The notes beneath the pieces were generated by a model. It was given only the letters and a program-made list of their open reading frames with translations, was not told the origin of the DNA and ran no database searches. Below are positions 38,701-47,557 of a stretch of DNA of 64,000 nucleotides, one piece after another. Made by a program: the position numbers and the translations under genes. The first letter of the stretch is position 1; the number at the start of each line of letters is the position of its first letter. The stretch comes from Marivirga tractuosa DSM 4126 (GTDB lineage: Bacteria > Bacteroidota > Bacteroidia > Cytophagales > Cyclobacteriaceae), in contig NC_014759.1 in assembly GCF_000183425.1 (NCBI RefSeq), positions 3,503,001-3,567,000 on the forward strand, written 5' to 3'.

Positions 38701-41666
38701 TTACTTGGGATGACACACCATTAGACGATAGTATAAGAACAGGTCTCTCTTCTGGGAATTACAGCTTTGTTGTAACAGATAGTATTGGATGTACTGCATC
38801 GGGTGATATTTATTTGGACAAAGAGGAATTGCTGCAGCTTTCATTAAATTCTTTAGGAAATGCAGTTTGTGGAGAGACAAATGGATATATTCAATTGGAT
38901 AGTCTTTCAAGTGATTATACTTTCAATTGGTCTCATAATGACTTGCTTGATGACCATTTAGCTGAAAATCTTTCATCAGGATTGTATTCTGTTTATGCTG
39001 TTAATGCAGCAGGTTGCAGTACGGATACAGTTTCTTATTACATTAGCAGTAGTAATACAGATTTAAGAATTCAGGAAGTTTCTGTAATTTCTGCTTCATG
39101 CAATGAAAGTACTGATGGTAGTTTAGAGGTTAATGCTGTAAATGGTGTTCCGCCATATCAATATGAATGGGATGATGAAGATCAGCAAACAGGCAATATC
39201 GCCCAAGGTTTACGCCCAGGAACTTATACTGTTCGTGTAACTGATGCTACAAATTGTAGCCGAGTGAAATCCCTTACTTTAGGTCAAGTTAATCCTGTTT
39301 ATATTTCAAATATATCCAAAAATGCACCATCATGTACTGATGCAATGGATGGGAGTATAGCCATAACTGCCTCAGGTGGTAAGGGTAATTATTCTTATGA
39401 ATGGTCAACAGGCGATACCACCTCAACAATTTCCGGATTGGAAAGTGGTGAGTATTCGGTGACTGTATATGATAATTTTGTTTGTTCTGATCAAGCTCGT
39501 ATTACAATTACTGCACCTGATACCTTATCTGCTGAATATTTGACGGAAAAGCCTAATTGTTATACTACTGCTGATGGTCAAGTTGAAATCTCAATTTCGG
39601 GAGGGATACCGCCTTATAATGTAGAATGGGAAGATGGCTCTACATTAAAAAGACGCTTTGACTTGGGGGCAGGTAATTACGAGGTTTTTATTTCAGACAA
39701 TAATAATTGTAGCCTTATCAAAAATATTAATGTTCCAGCAAAAGATTCTGTGAACATTGATTATGAGATTTCTTCAGTTTCTTGCAATGGTGGAAATGAT
39801 GGTAGTATCAGAATTAAAAGCATTTCAAATGCAAATAGCCCAAAAGTAGAATGGTCGAATGGTCAGATTGGAAATACATTAAGAAATGTATCCGCAGGTT
39901 TTTATGAAGCTAATGTAACGGATTCCTATGGATGTGTTACATCTTTTGAATTTGAGGTAGGCTCACCAGATCCATTGCAAGTTGTTAACGAAACTATTAC
40001 CGATGTGCTTTGTAAAAATGGTTTCAATGGATCAATTGCTTTTGATGTGATTGGTGGTAACGGAAATTATAACTTTAACTGGGATGATGGACCAAGGATC
40101 AAGAATAGATTCAATTTAACCGCAGGGAACTATAAAGTTACGGTATCGGACGATCTAAACTGTACAATTGAGAGACAATTTTCAATAAGCGAACCAGATT
40201 TATTAGTACTTGATTATAACGCATCTTCAGTTAGCTGTTTTGGTAGTGCAGATGGATTTGCTTCAATTTCAATTGAAGGAGGTGTTTCGCCTTACCAAAT
40301 TAGCTGGACAGACGGTGCTTCGGATAGTATAAGAAATGACCTTGCTGCAGGAACTCATGATGTTTTGGTAACGGATGCCAATAATTGCTCAGAGAGTATT
40401 GAGGTGATTATTCCTAATCTCAATCCAATTAGAATTAATGAAGTTATTCAAACTATTCCATCTTGCTATCAGGGCTCAGATGGAGGGCTTGAATTAGATA
40501 TTAGTGGAGGTGTTGCCCCATATTCTGTGAGTTGGAGTAATGGAAAAACAGGAGCCTTCATAGAAAGTATTTCAGCAGGAAATTATAGGGTTACAATTAC
40601 GGATGATAATAATTGTCAGTTAACGGAATTAATTTCTTTGGGTGACGGAACTCCAATTTATCTAACTAGTTTAGTCACAGCTAACCCTATTTGTTATGGA
40701 GAGCCTTCAGGTATGGTAGAAGTTGTCCCTAATGGTGGAAATCCACCTTTTGAAGTGCTTTGGGCAGATGGAACTACTGCCACAAGAAGGGATGACTTAT
40801 TAGCAGGATCGCATACATTTGATGTTGTGGATGCAACAGGTTGTTCGGTGAGTTATGAAATTAACCTTCAGGATCCGCCTTTGGAAGAAATAGAAGGTTT
40901 ACCGTCCGAAGTTTTTCTATGTACAGGTGGTGTAGCCAATCTTGATGCAGGTGAATGGAACAGTTATAGTTGGACTGCTGATAATGGCTTTACAAGTAAA
41001 GAAAGAGAAGTATCAATAGATGCTGAAGGAAATTATAACCTGACCGTAACCAATCAGGAAGGTTGTGAAGATAATCACCAGTTTACGGTAACAAAGGATG
41101 ATAATATTTTAACAGCAGACTTTTTATTAACCACTGAGGCGGTAGTTCAAGATACTGTTATTATAGTTGATGTAAGTTGGAGAGTACCGGATTCAGTTCG
41201 ATGGATAAATCCTGATGATCCTGATTTTTACTTAGTATCTCAAACTGAAGAATATCAGGAAGTTATTTTTACTAGAACTGGAGAGTTTGAGCTTAATATG
41301 AAAGCAAAACTTGATTTTTGTGAGGCTAATGTGTCTAAAACTATAACAGTGCTTTCAAGAGAAGAAGCCGCACGTTTATCAGATGAAGCAAATAAAAATA
41401 TCTCTAATGATCTTCATGTTTCCACTTCAATTTATCCAAACCCTAATCATGGCGATTTCAGAATTGAAATGAAAGGGAATAAGGAATATGATCATCATTC
41501 AAAGATAATTGATGTGAATACCGGTATTGAGTATTATCGATTTAGTGGTAAAAAACAGATGAATTATGTTTTCAATATAGGGGATAACCGACTTCCTGAT
41601 GGAGTTTATCTCCTTATGTTGGAAACAGAAGGGAAAACAATTACAAAAAGATTTATAGTTAAGTAA
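32706..41666 (+). CDS. SprB-repeat giant adhesin, T9SS cargo
   Basis: The 2986-aa surface protein has a signal peptide (residues 1-30). Degenerate repeats fill about 260-1660, and about fourteen clear SprB repeats of about 75-80 aa each lie at roughly 1665-2720. Each repeat opens with a Cys followed by xGxxDGSI and contains GGxPPYxxxW and an AGxYxVxVTDxxxC core. The last ~80 residues form a type A T9SS sorting domain (SIYPNPNHGDF to KRFIVK). SprB is the mobile cell-surface adhesin of gliding Bacteroidota; this protein is smaller than F. johnsoniae SprB but has the same repeat. The start ATG directly follows the preceding stop, and the stop overlaps the next start. Confidence 0.93.
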   Translation: MIDLKNILLMNIIIFAFLSVFQANTAFGNSYKCNPGASDNLVGSSVCAFTTETYTAEFTPLGKCKFRYTWTIEGGEFSSNSESELSGKDLHSVDVIWYVNADCHKISYTATNALAPGDSGIGEELCKGEEMVVEEGYLYPILTGNANQPPDLSKLSFNGQGESMSLLCSDDGAFSVIEHMPDSDFDIETKLSYVDSNGDEVVLKDWSSKIPKDTIPFEFTPTYEDLHARIKFLKQSRYGDCNSITNAYEKEIDFYKRPDLKLVSETQSQCKGESAVFEYRFLEGDISSVVINLMNQVTDFNQTFQILTSEDNTFTIYDGILIDAYDPTKEENTKSNLVLEPGNYSMTIEPQVLAENRNENGDFPCADVVKIEVEEPPVDSIILNTSDSTIACSTDKATISFQMQREDKPAATFDYRLFDVDEDEPVEKNGVSDSVNFSVGLGNFYIEGKESGCEWDTDAVLESNHVNIVTHSITFQDGPKANKVKTNGFHILCYGYNTASITVKAKDALSGNLDYLLKKKNDGSWDDYDTLLNEKNKKQVVFEDLPEGKYKVKVKYNRCDNWEIRDGEVIESDVVSITAPELITVDNTPTLTRPKCAVGSVGSFTFEADGGNGGPYEITDAEISNNQDGQNDLFSKMTINGLATGAVVESITVKDTLGCSEQIDIQDQTMPPAENPLQFTYQKRIQPKCYNSNGIFEFIYDNDRYIDENNSIKIYVVEANDSCLDARHCSQTNNKIDDSIVSLDAEGDTLKVLVDSSAIVNGNAFKVYIEDDYCTIISETTISFTKKFRPTFSPPSSKRIPCKFGSMDVRLPMNHNQGSFDLKLERKPSGEAKFKEADLDTVQMYRNSDNELVIRNLYEGDYKLSGTDGKGCSFEDFEFTLNEPDELLELTASPHTKFSADGTDYHISEYGVADGKIDFEAEGGEFNYIFYLYKNSQFQKSKTTNNEGSFDSLKALDDDGNPNEYYIGVRDSRNCFKRSETFTLTQPDSLIFTYLLNNYISSENDTFNIKCNGGTDEIRVTTQGGVYPHLVEVYKGGQYERKDSVYSETDTIVFSNLLQDSFKIEVTDKYKIDGVTENLRTSIDDSTVLIEPTPLSVDTNLTQPICYGDSTGSITITPSGGVPFANGEYDIHIFDQNGDSILNDITDELSIVADSGIYFYTIFDAFNCEYESEDEYYTGLGNKITVTELSPRLTVVKDTITYPPCAGDETATLSVNASGGRPDDGSYILELYDNNVPPLYGPNALIDSVSTVESGNYTFQNLFAGDYTVIAYDDSLCSEMIPITIEERDYPLEFKIVDSVLARCPNSSDAKLKIISTGGDSPHIFSLNNIDFSPSDSITYSDDSTETYYHKTFTGLIGDSTYNIYLKDDNYYDGSFNNVCLIDTSQIIPKTPSLALSFEKTDIKCFGEENGDFTLSPSYGDKNNINDFTIEINGPNGVVSHDQGYVNNLSAGRYKIKITLADTTACKTPLFDKIDIDQPEPLVVDIFSNTEYNCSSDEEIILNGEINGGLSTSDQFLYAINSDNSADFELLEVSKSEFRIKEKLEPGWNVFFLKSSPYNCMVSDSFFVESEQPNLQIIANQAASCFGKSDGEIRVTSNFEKLNFKLMNDEDTFSIDDSEADTVVFEGLEAGIYQLTGRNSSCLADTLEVIVNEPDSIIIQPELVEKPTCNKANGIGTMNITGGTAPYEILWQTENGNILDSTSLKSGYYDILVEDANNCSAIFKDFLVEELNDFTVSVQTSSNPTCGKDNGSILIQPNEGIPPYEIIWFKDGSKLLHDTDSLTGLSEGSYIFSVTDAMGCIFEDSVKLTAIDPINIGISDEVAANCDTQNGSVTLSVSGGTPPYTYSWSDSIPNTEGNYAEGLWGGEIYTVSVIDANLCSKDYEFSIGNIGAPEVAVHTTRPKCGLANGRIEIELLSENDASYEWKEFENTNSTLDSIPSGIYFVTVSANDCPITKRIELTEDINNPLSVNPIDSNASCNDNGGEIDLNISGGTPPYAITWDDTPLDDSIRTGLSSGNYSFVVTDSIGCTASGDIYLDKEELLQLSLNSLGNAVCGETNGYIQLDSLSSDYTFNWSHNDLLDDHLAENLSSGLYSVYAVNAAGCSTDTVSYYISSSNTDLRIQEVSVISASCNESTDGSLEVNAVNGVPPYQYEWDDEDQQTGNIAQGLRPGTYTVRVTDATNCSRVKSLTLGQVNPVYISNISKNAPSCTDAMDGSIAITASGGKGNYSYEWSTGDTTSTISGLESGEYSVTVYDNFVCSDQARITITAPDTLSAEYLTEKPNCYTTADGQVEISISGGIPPYNVEWEDGSTLKRRFDLGAGNYEVFISDNNNCSLIKNINVPAKDSVNIDYEISSVSCNGGNDGSIRIKSISNANSPKVEWSNGQIGNTLRNVSAGFYEANVTDSYGCVTSFEFEVGSPDPLQVVNETITDVLCKNGFNGSIAFDVIGGNGNYNFNWDDGPRIKNRFNLTAGNYKVTVSDDLNCTIERQFSISEPDLLVLDYNASSVSCFGSADGFASISIEGGVSPYQISWTDGASDSIRNDLAAGTHDVLVTDANNCSESIEVIIPNLNPIRINEVIQTIPSCYQGSDGGLELDISGGVAPYSVSWSNGKTGAFIESISAGNYRVTITDDNNCQLTELISLGDGTPIYLTSLVTANPICYGEPSGMVEVVPNGGNPPFEVLWADGTTATRRDDLLAGSHTFDVVDATGCSVSYEINLQDPPLEEIEGLPSEVFLCTGGVANLDAGEWNSYSWTADNGFTSKEREVSIDAEGNYNLTVTNQEGCEDNHQFTVTKDDNILTADFLLTTEAVVQDTVIIVDVSWRVPDSVRWINPDDPDFYLVSQTEEYQEVIFTRTGEFELNMKAKLDFCEANVSKTITVLSREEAARLSDEANKNISNDLHVSTSIYPNPNHGDFRIEMKGNKEYDHHSKIIDVNTGIEYYRFSGKKQMNYVFNIGDNRLPDGVYLLMLETEGKTITKRFIVK

Positions 41667-44600
41667 TGAGAAAAAGCTTTATATTTTTCCTAATACTATC
41701 ATTGACCTCAGTTATAGTAAATGCCCAGAACTTTAATGAAGTAGCTTCTACAGGACTTCCTGCAATAGGAAATAGCCAGATAGAATGGGCTGACTTTAAT
41801 AATGATGGATTTAAGGATGTTCTGATTCTCGGTACTGATAATTCCGGTGGAATAATATTTGAATTGTATTCCAATAATCAGGACGCTACTTTTTCAGCTT
41901 CAGGTTTGCCAATTGGGGCTTTAAAAAATTCGAATTTTAGCATTCATGATTTTAATGATGATAATCAGCTTGATATTTTCTATACGGGTAGAGATGATTC
42001 AGAGAATATTAAAAACTATCTGCTGATCAATGATGGAACAGGGTTTACAATTCTTAATGATGTCATTGGCCAGTATTACAGAGCCAGAATTTTATCCTTG
42101 GATATAAATTTAGATGGTCAATTGGATTTGATTATCAGTGGGTATAATGAAAGCAATACCATTGAACAATCCGTATGGATTCAAGATGATTTATCTTTTA
42201 CTGAAAGTACAGATTATGCACTTCCTGATATAGCCGTAGGAAGTTTAGTGGCGGCTGATTTCAATAATGATGGGATTATGGATTTTCTAACTTCAGGGGA
42301 AAATTCCAATGCCCAGTTTGAAACTCATATCTACTTAATCAATAAAGATGCTAGCCTAACAGAAAAGATTTTCTCACCTATTTCCAATATCTTAATTAGC
42401 GATATAATGGCTAAGGATTTTACTGGGGATGGGCTGACTGATTTTGTGTTTTTTGGCATAGATGGTTCATTTAATTCAGTTAAAAAATGGTATAAACAAG
42501 ATGGATCGAATTATACTGAAATCAATAATGTAATAGATGTAGAGTCGAATGCATCTATCGATATGCTTGATCTAGATAATGATGTAGACAAGGATTTTGC
42601 GGTAAGTGGTTTGAACAACTCGGGAAATTATACTACTCAAATTTATGATAATGATGGTTCAGGAATTTTCACATTAAATGGAGAAGTATTAACTGGTGCA
42701 TCCAGTGGCAGTATCAATATTGTTGACTTTAATAATGATAGTAAGAACGACTTGTATGTAAGCGGCTATTCTGATGTTGATCCTGATAATGCAATTATTA
42801 ATTATTTATCAGAAAACAATACTGCTTCCACAAATGCAAGCCCTTCGATTCCTGCAAACCCAGCAAGCATTGTTTCTGCTAATGAAGTAAATTTTTCATG
42901 GGATAAGTCAACTGATGATTTGAGTTCTTACAATGAAATCAAATATGCTCTCACTTTAGGTAGTTCCACAGGCAATTATGATCTAATAAGTCCACTTAGC
43001 CTTAATAATGGGGTTGATCCCTTAATGGCTGAAGTATCTTTATCAACTCACAATCAATATTACCTCCAAAATTTAGATGAGGGTGAATACTTTTGGAAAG
43101 TAAGGGCAATTGATGCAGGGGGGAAGAGTTCAGCATTTTCTGCTAAAGAAAGTTTTATCATTTGCGATTCACCTGACTTAGGGCCAGATCAACAAATTTG
43201 TTTTGAGGATGCGGTTCATTTGTCTGCTGGAACTGCCTCAGATGTAGTCAATTGGTATTCGAAAAATGATGGATTGCTTCAAAATGGAGGAAATGATTTT
43301 TCATCAAGTTTTCCAACTAATGACACTATCATTGTAGAAGTGGAAAAGCCTTTGGGCTGTATTGTTTATGATACAGTAAATGTAGAAGTAATCCCACTTC
43401 CTGTAAGTATGCTTCCAGCTGATACTTCAGCTTGCTATGGGTCAAATATTTTACTGGAAGTATCCACTGATTTTAATAAAGTCAATTGGTATAGAAAAGA
43501 TGAAGGATTAATTAGATCAAATAGCGAGTTTATTGAAATTGGATTGTTTGATAATGACACGATTATTGCAGAGCTCATCAATGCTGAAGGCTGTATTGGA
43601 AAGGATACCGTTTTACTTTTTACTAATGAACTTCCCAATAAAATAGCAAATCAAAACTTTTCTTTGTGCTATGGGGACAGCTTGAGCTATACTTTACCCA
43701 ATAATTACGATTCAATCCGATGGGAATCCTATCAATTGGGTTTGATTGCCTCCAATATGCAGGGCATAGATTATCTTTTTAATGAGAGTGATACTTTATT
43801 AATCACCAAAGTAAATGAGAAAGGATGTTCTGGTACAGATACTGTATCTGTGACGATAAATCCTTTGCCAACTATTGGGTTAGTATCAGAAAAAAGAGTG
43901 TGCGAAGGTGAGATCGCTGAAATATCCATTGATGGTACTTGGGCAAATATCAATTGGAGAAGCGCAAACAATGGCTTGATTGATACCAATGTGAATAGCA
44001 TCGGAATACCCGTAACAGCAGATGACTCCATTTTTGTATCTGTAGAAGATTCATTTGGTTGTGTCAATGCAGATACCTTGAGGTTGATTAAAAAAGACCT
44101 GCCCGTATTTGATTTAGGAAATGATACGACCCTTTGTATTTATGAAAGCATCTTATTGGAAACTTCCTCTGGTTTTTCCAAGGTAGAATGGGAATCCTTA
44201 CAGCAAGGGATATTAGAAGAAGAGGATTGGTTTCTGAACTATGAGGTGTTTCAAACGGATACTTTAATCGCTACAGCTTATGCCTTTAATGGTTGTACTT
44301 ATGCTGATTCTATCATAGTAAATGCCGTTGATTTACCGCAATTTTCATTGGGTGAAGACAAATCTATTTGTATTGGAGATTCTGTTAGCATTAGTTTAGA
44401 TGGAAGTCCCGACAGTGTGAATTGGTATATGGACGGAACACTTCTAGAAGCCCATGAAAATTCTATTCAATTATTACATCAAAATTCCACCACTATAATT
44501 TCAGAGTATTTTAACACCACCAATTGTGTAAACCTCGATACTCTTTTGGTCACGGTAAATGATTTGCCTACTCTCAATCTAGCAGATACTATAAATGTAT

Positions 44601-46039
44601 GCGAAGGAGAAATGACGACTATTTCAATTGATGAAAATTATCAATCCATTGATTGGTATTCAGAAAATGATGGACTAATAGCGTCTGATCAAATTGAAAT
44701 TAGTTTTCAAGTTACACAATCAGACTTGATATGGGTGGAGGTACAGGATACTAATTCTTGTTTCAATAGTGATAGCATTAGAGTAATTAAAAATAATTTA
44801 CCAGAATTTTCTTTAGGTCCAGACCAGCAAATTTGTGAAGGAAATATAGTTCAACTTGAAATTGATAATCCTGCAGATTCTATCAATTGGTTTAATAATT
44901 TAGGCGAGCAGTTGTTAGACACTACAGCTATCTTGAATTTTGAGGTCAATCAAAACCAAACTTGGTGGGCAGAGCAATGGAATGCTACCTCATGTGTTTT
45001 TAGCGATACTATTCAAGTCACCAACATTCCACTGCCTGTTTTTGATGCAGGGGATTCCATTTTGATCTGTGAAGAAGCCGAAATACAATTAAATCCTGAG
45101 GGAATTAATGAAAATTGGACTTTTGAATGGAGCCCGGCTGCTTTCTTATCCGATGCCTCTAGTGCAAATCCTTTTGCGAATCCTGAAGAAGATACATGGT
45201 TTTTCCTTGAAGTACAGAATGAAGAAGGGTGTGTTTATATGGATTCAGTTTTTGTGGCTTTGGATCAACCCTTGATTTTAGATGCTGGTGAAGATAGAAC
45301 CATTTGCTTGGATGAAGTTACTGAGTTGGGTGGGGCACCTACAACTGATGGCAGCAATTTTCCTTATAATTATGAATGGAGCCCGGCTGAAACCTTAGAT
45401 GATCCGAATGTGGCAAATCCAATAGCGAATCCATCAGAAACCACAACCTATCAATTAATTGCTTGGGCAGGAAATTGCAAAGCGGATACTGCAGAGGTTA
45501 CGGTTAGCGTTCAATTGCCTCCTGAGATTACACTTACGGCTGATACCACTATTGGAGCAGGAGATGCCATTCAGTTGCTAGCTTCTGGAGGAAGCTTTTA
45601 TCAATGGAAGCCGGAAAGAGGGCTGTCCGATGCTACCATTTCCAATCCAGTTGCAAGTCCTACTCGCACCACCACTTATACTGTCGAGGTCCTAGATTCA
45701 TTAGGTTGTATATCCGAAGAACAGATGACCGTTTTTGTAGAAAATCAATTATTTATACCTAATCTCTTCACGCCCAATAATGATGGTCAAAATGATTTTT
45801 TCAAAGTCTATGGAGCTGGGATAAAACAAATTGAATTCAAGGTATTCACCAGGGGAGGAAAATTATTGTACAGTACCAATTCTGTGGAGGAAGCCTATGG
45901 AGAAGGCTGGGATGGAAAATATAATGGTAACCCAGTGGAATCCGGAGTCTATGTTTGGAGCATAAAAGGGGAATACTTTGATGAGCGTCCTTTAAGTTTT
46001 AACGGACAACAATCAGGGGTAATTAATTTAATGAGATAG
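41666..46039 (+). CDS. FG-GAP / Ig-like repeat surface protein with type B sorting domain
   Basis: The 1457-aa protein has a signal peptide (MRKSFIFFLILSLTSVIVNA-Q) and FG-GAP/VCBS repeats with DxNxDGxxD-like calcium loops (about 25-385). An fn3-like domain (390-495) follows, then ten Ig/PKD-like repeats of about 75 aa, each opening with a phrase like FSLGPDQQICEG (500-1285). The last 90 residues are a gliding-motility type B sorting domain (IPNLFTPNNDGQNDFFKVYG). It overlaps the preceding gene in an ATGA. The next gene, 3 nt downstream, encodes a PorP/SprF-type protein, the expected partner of a type B cargo. Confidence 0.9.
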   Translation: MRKSFIFFLILSLTSVIVNAQNFNEVASTGLPAIGNSQIEWADFNNDGFKDVLILGTDNSGGIIFELYSNNQDATFSASGLPIGALKNSNFSIHDFNDDNQLDIFYTGRDDSENIKNYLLINDGTGFTILNDVIGQYYRARILSLDINLDGQLDLIISGYNESNTIEQSVWIQDDLSFTESTDYALPDIAVGSLVAADFNNDGIMDFLTSGENSNAQFETHIYLINKDASLTEKIFSPISNILISDIMAKDFTGDGLTDFVFFGIDGSFNSVKKWYKQDGSNYTEINNVIDVESNASIDMLDLDNDVDKDFAVSGLNNSGNYTTQIYDNDGSGIFTLNGEVLTGASSGSINIVDFNNDSKNDLYVSGYSDVDPDNAIINYLSENNTASTNASPSIPANPASIVSANEVNFSWDKSTDDLSSYNEIKYALTLGSSTGNYDLISPLSLNNGVDPLMAEVSLSTHNQYYLQNLDEGEYFWKVRAIDAGGKSSAFSAKESFIICDSPDLGPDQQICFEDAVHLSAGTASDVVNWYSKNDGLLQNGGNDFSSSFPTNDTIIVEVEKPLGCIVYDTVNVEVIPLPVSMLPADTSACYGSNILLEVSTDFNKVNWYRKDEGLIRSNSEFIEIGLFDNDTIIAELINAEGCIGKDTVLLFTNELPNKIANQNFSLCYGDSLSYTLPNNYDSIRWESYQLGLIASNMQGIDYLFNESDTLLITKVNEKGCSGTDTVSVTINPLPTIGLVSEKRVCEGEIAEISIDGTWANINWRSANNGLIDTNVNSIGIPVTADDSIFVSVEDSFGCVNADTLRLIKKDLPVFDLGNDTTLCIYESILLETSSGFSKVEWESLQQGILEEEDWFLNYEVFQTDTLIATAYAFNGCTYADSIIVNAVDLPQFSLGEDKSICIGDSVSISLDGSPDSVNWYMDGTLLEAHENSIQLLHQNSTTIISEYFNTTNCVNLDTLLVTVNDLPTLNLADTINVCEGEMTTISIDENYQSIDWYSENDGLIASDQIEISFQVTQSDLIWVEVQDTNSCFNSDSIRVIKNNLPEFSLGPDQQICEGNIVQLEIDNPADSINWFNNLGEQLLDTTAILNFEVNQNQTWWAEQWNATSCVFSDTIQVTNIPLPVFDAGDSILICEEAEIQLNPEGINENWTFEWSPAAFLSDASSANPFANPEEDTWFFLEVQNEEGCVYMDSVFVALDQPLILDAGEDRTICLDEVTELGGAPTTDGSNFPYNYEWSPAETLDDPNVANPIANPSETTTYQLIAWAGNCKADTAEVTVSVQLPPEITLTADTTIGAGDAIQLLASGGSFYQWKPERGLSDATISNPVASPTRTTTYTVEVLDSLGCISEEQMTVFVENQLFIPNLFTPNNDGQNDFFKVYGAGIKQIEFKVFTRGGKLLYSTNSVEEAYGEGWDGKYNGNPVESGVYVWSIKGEYFDERPLSFNGQQSGVINLMR

Positions 46040-46042
46040 CGG

Positions 46043-47557
46043 ATGGAGAAAGTTTACGAAAAGAATCCTATTTATTTAGAGAATTACTTGAGCAATTGCT
46101 TTTCCAAAGCAGTTGGATTAGCACTGATATTTTGTGCTCTAATAAGTAGCTCACTTTATGCTCAAAATGCACAATTTTCCAATTACGGTGTTGGTGAAAT
46201 AGCACTGAATCCTGCAGCTTCCGCTTCTGAAAATTTGATTGGTGCTAATGCGCTTTATAGAATTCAACGCTATAATAATGGAATGAGCATCAACAGTACC
46301 CAACTGCAATTTCAGTATGCTCTAATCAATCAAACAGCTGGAAAGCGGTGGGGAGGATTTAGTTTGGTGGCTCAAAGTGATAAAGTTTCGGAGGGTATTC
46401 CTTATACCTTTTATAGCATAAAGCCTGGATTTGCTTATAATTTGGAGATAATTCCCAATAATTTTTTGGCAATGGGCGTGGAGCTGAGTGCTAATCAATC
46501 AGGCTTTAATGCTGCCAACTTCACAACAGGAAGCCAATGGATGAATAATCAAGGATTTGATGAAACTGCTGACTTGGGGGAAGAATTCCAAAGACAACAG
46601 CTCACTTATTTTTCAGCTGCAACCGGATTAATGTGGTACGATAATGATCAAGAGGGTTATCGAAGAAATTATTTAGGCTTTTCAGTTTTTAATCTTAATC
46701 AACCGGTTCGAAGTTTTATTAGTGAAGATGATCAAATCCCAATTCAATATACAGCTTTAGGTGGATACCAATTTTTCAATTTAAATCGCCATGCTTTTTA
46801 TGCAGAAGCTGTAGGGACTAAAAGCTTGAATGAAATTTTTTGGGGAGCAGGATCAAGATGGTCTTATCGATTTGAAGATACTAGCCCTTTCGATCCTTTT
46901 ACAGCAGGTAAGTTGGATATTTTTGCTCGCTATTTTTCTGGGGATCGTATTAGCTTAGGAACACAAATAGCCCAAAAGAATTTTTCACTAGGCTTTGCAG
47001 TGGACTTGCATTTAGAAAATGCTGCGCAGATGGCTAGCACTGAGTTTTCAGTGAGCATATTTAAACGATTGCCTATCACTAAACAAAAAGAGGTGGCTAA
47101 TGATGAATATGCTATTGGAAGTTCCAGAGAATTTGAGGATGATAATTTCCAAGATCAGCCAGTAAAGGTCATAGAAAAGGAATACCAAACTTCAGTAAGC
47201 CGAGATTTCTCATTCGAACTTAGAAAAAACTTCAATTACGGGTTTAATGAAACCAATTTGAATGATGAGGCCAAATCCTATCTGGATGATATTGCCGTGA
47301 TGATGGAGGCTAATCCTGCTTTAAAACTAAAAGTGACCGGTCATACCGATAACATAGGGACAGAAGACGCCAATCAAAAAATTTCGGAAGAGCGTGCAAA
47401 AGGTGTTCGAGATTATCTGGAAAGCATTGGAATAGCTGCTGAAAGATTGAGCTATGAAGGAAAAGGAGCTACTGCACCTCTTTATAAAAACAATACTGAA
47501 GAAAATAGAGCGAAGAATAGAAGAGTAGAATTTTTAATTTATGCTGAAAAGGATTAA
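46043..47557 (+). CDS. PorP/SprF-OmpA fusion protein
   Basis: The 504-aa protein joins two envelope modules. After a signal peptide (hydrophobic AVGLALIFCALISSSLYA-Q, residues 24-41), residues about 42-345 follow the PorP/SprF outer membrane pattern (AQFSNYGVGEIALNPAASA at its start). Residues about 390-504 are an OmpA peptidoglycan-binding domain with VTGHTDNIGTEDANQKISEERA and NRRVEF, which hold the Asp and Arg used to bind diaminopimelate. The combination should anchor a type B partner of the T9SS to the cell wall. It follows the type B cargo gene directly, and its end overlaps the next start by 17 nt. Confidence 0.9.
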   Translation: MEKVYEKNPIYLENYLSNCFSKAVGLALIFCALISSSLYAQNAQFSNYGVGEIALNPAASASENLIGANALYRIQRYNNGMSINSTQLQFQYALINQTAGKRWGGFSLVAQSDKVSEGIPYTFYSIKPGFAYNLEIIPNNFLAMGVELSANQSGFNAANFTTGSQWMNNQGFDETADLGEEFQRQQLTYFSAATGLMWYDNDQEGYRRNYLGFSVFNLNQPVRSFISEDDQIPIQYTALGGYQFFNLNRHAFYAEAVGTKSLNEIFWGAGSRWSYRFEDTSPFDPFTAGKLDIFARYFSGDRISLGTQIAQKNFSLGFAVDLHLENAAQMASTEFSVSIFKRLPITKQKEVANDEYAIGSSREFEDDNFQDQPVKVIEKEYQTSVSRDFSFELRKNFNYGFNETNLNDEAKSYLDDIAVMMEANPALKLKVTGHTDNIGTEDANQKISEERAKGVRDYLESIGIAAERLSYEGKGATAPLYKNNTEENRAKNRRVEFLIYAEKD

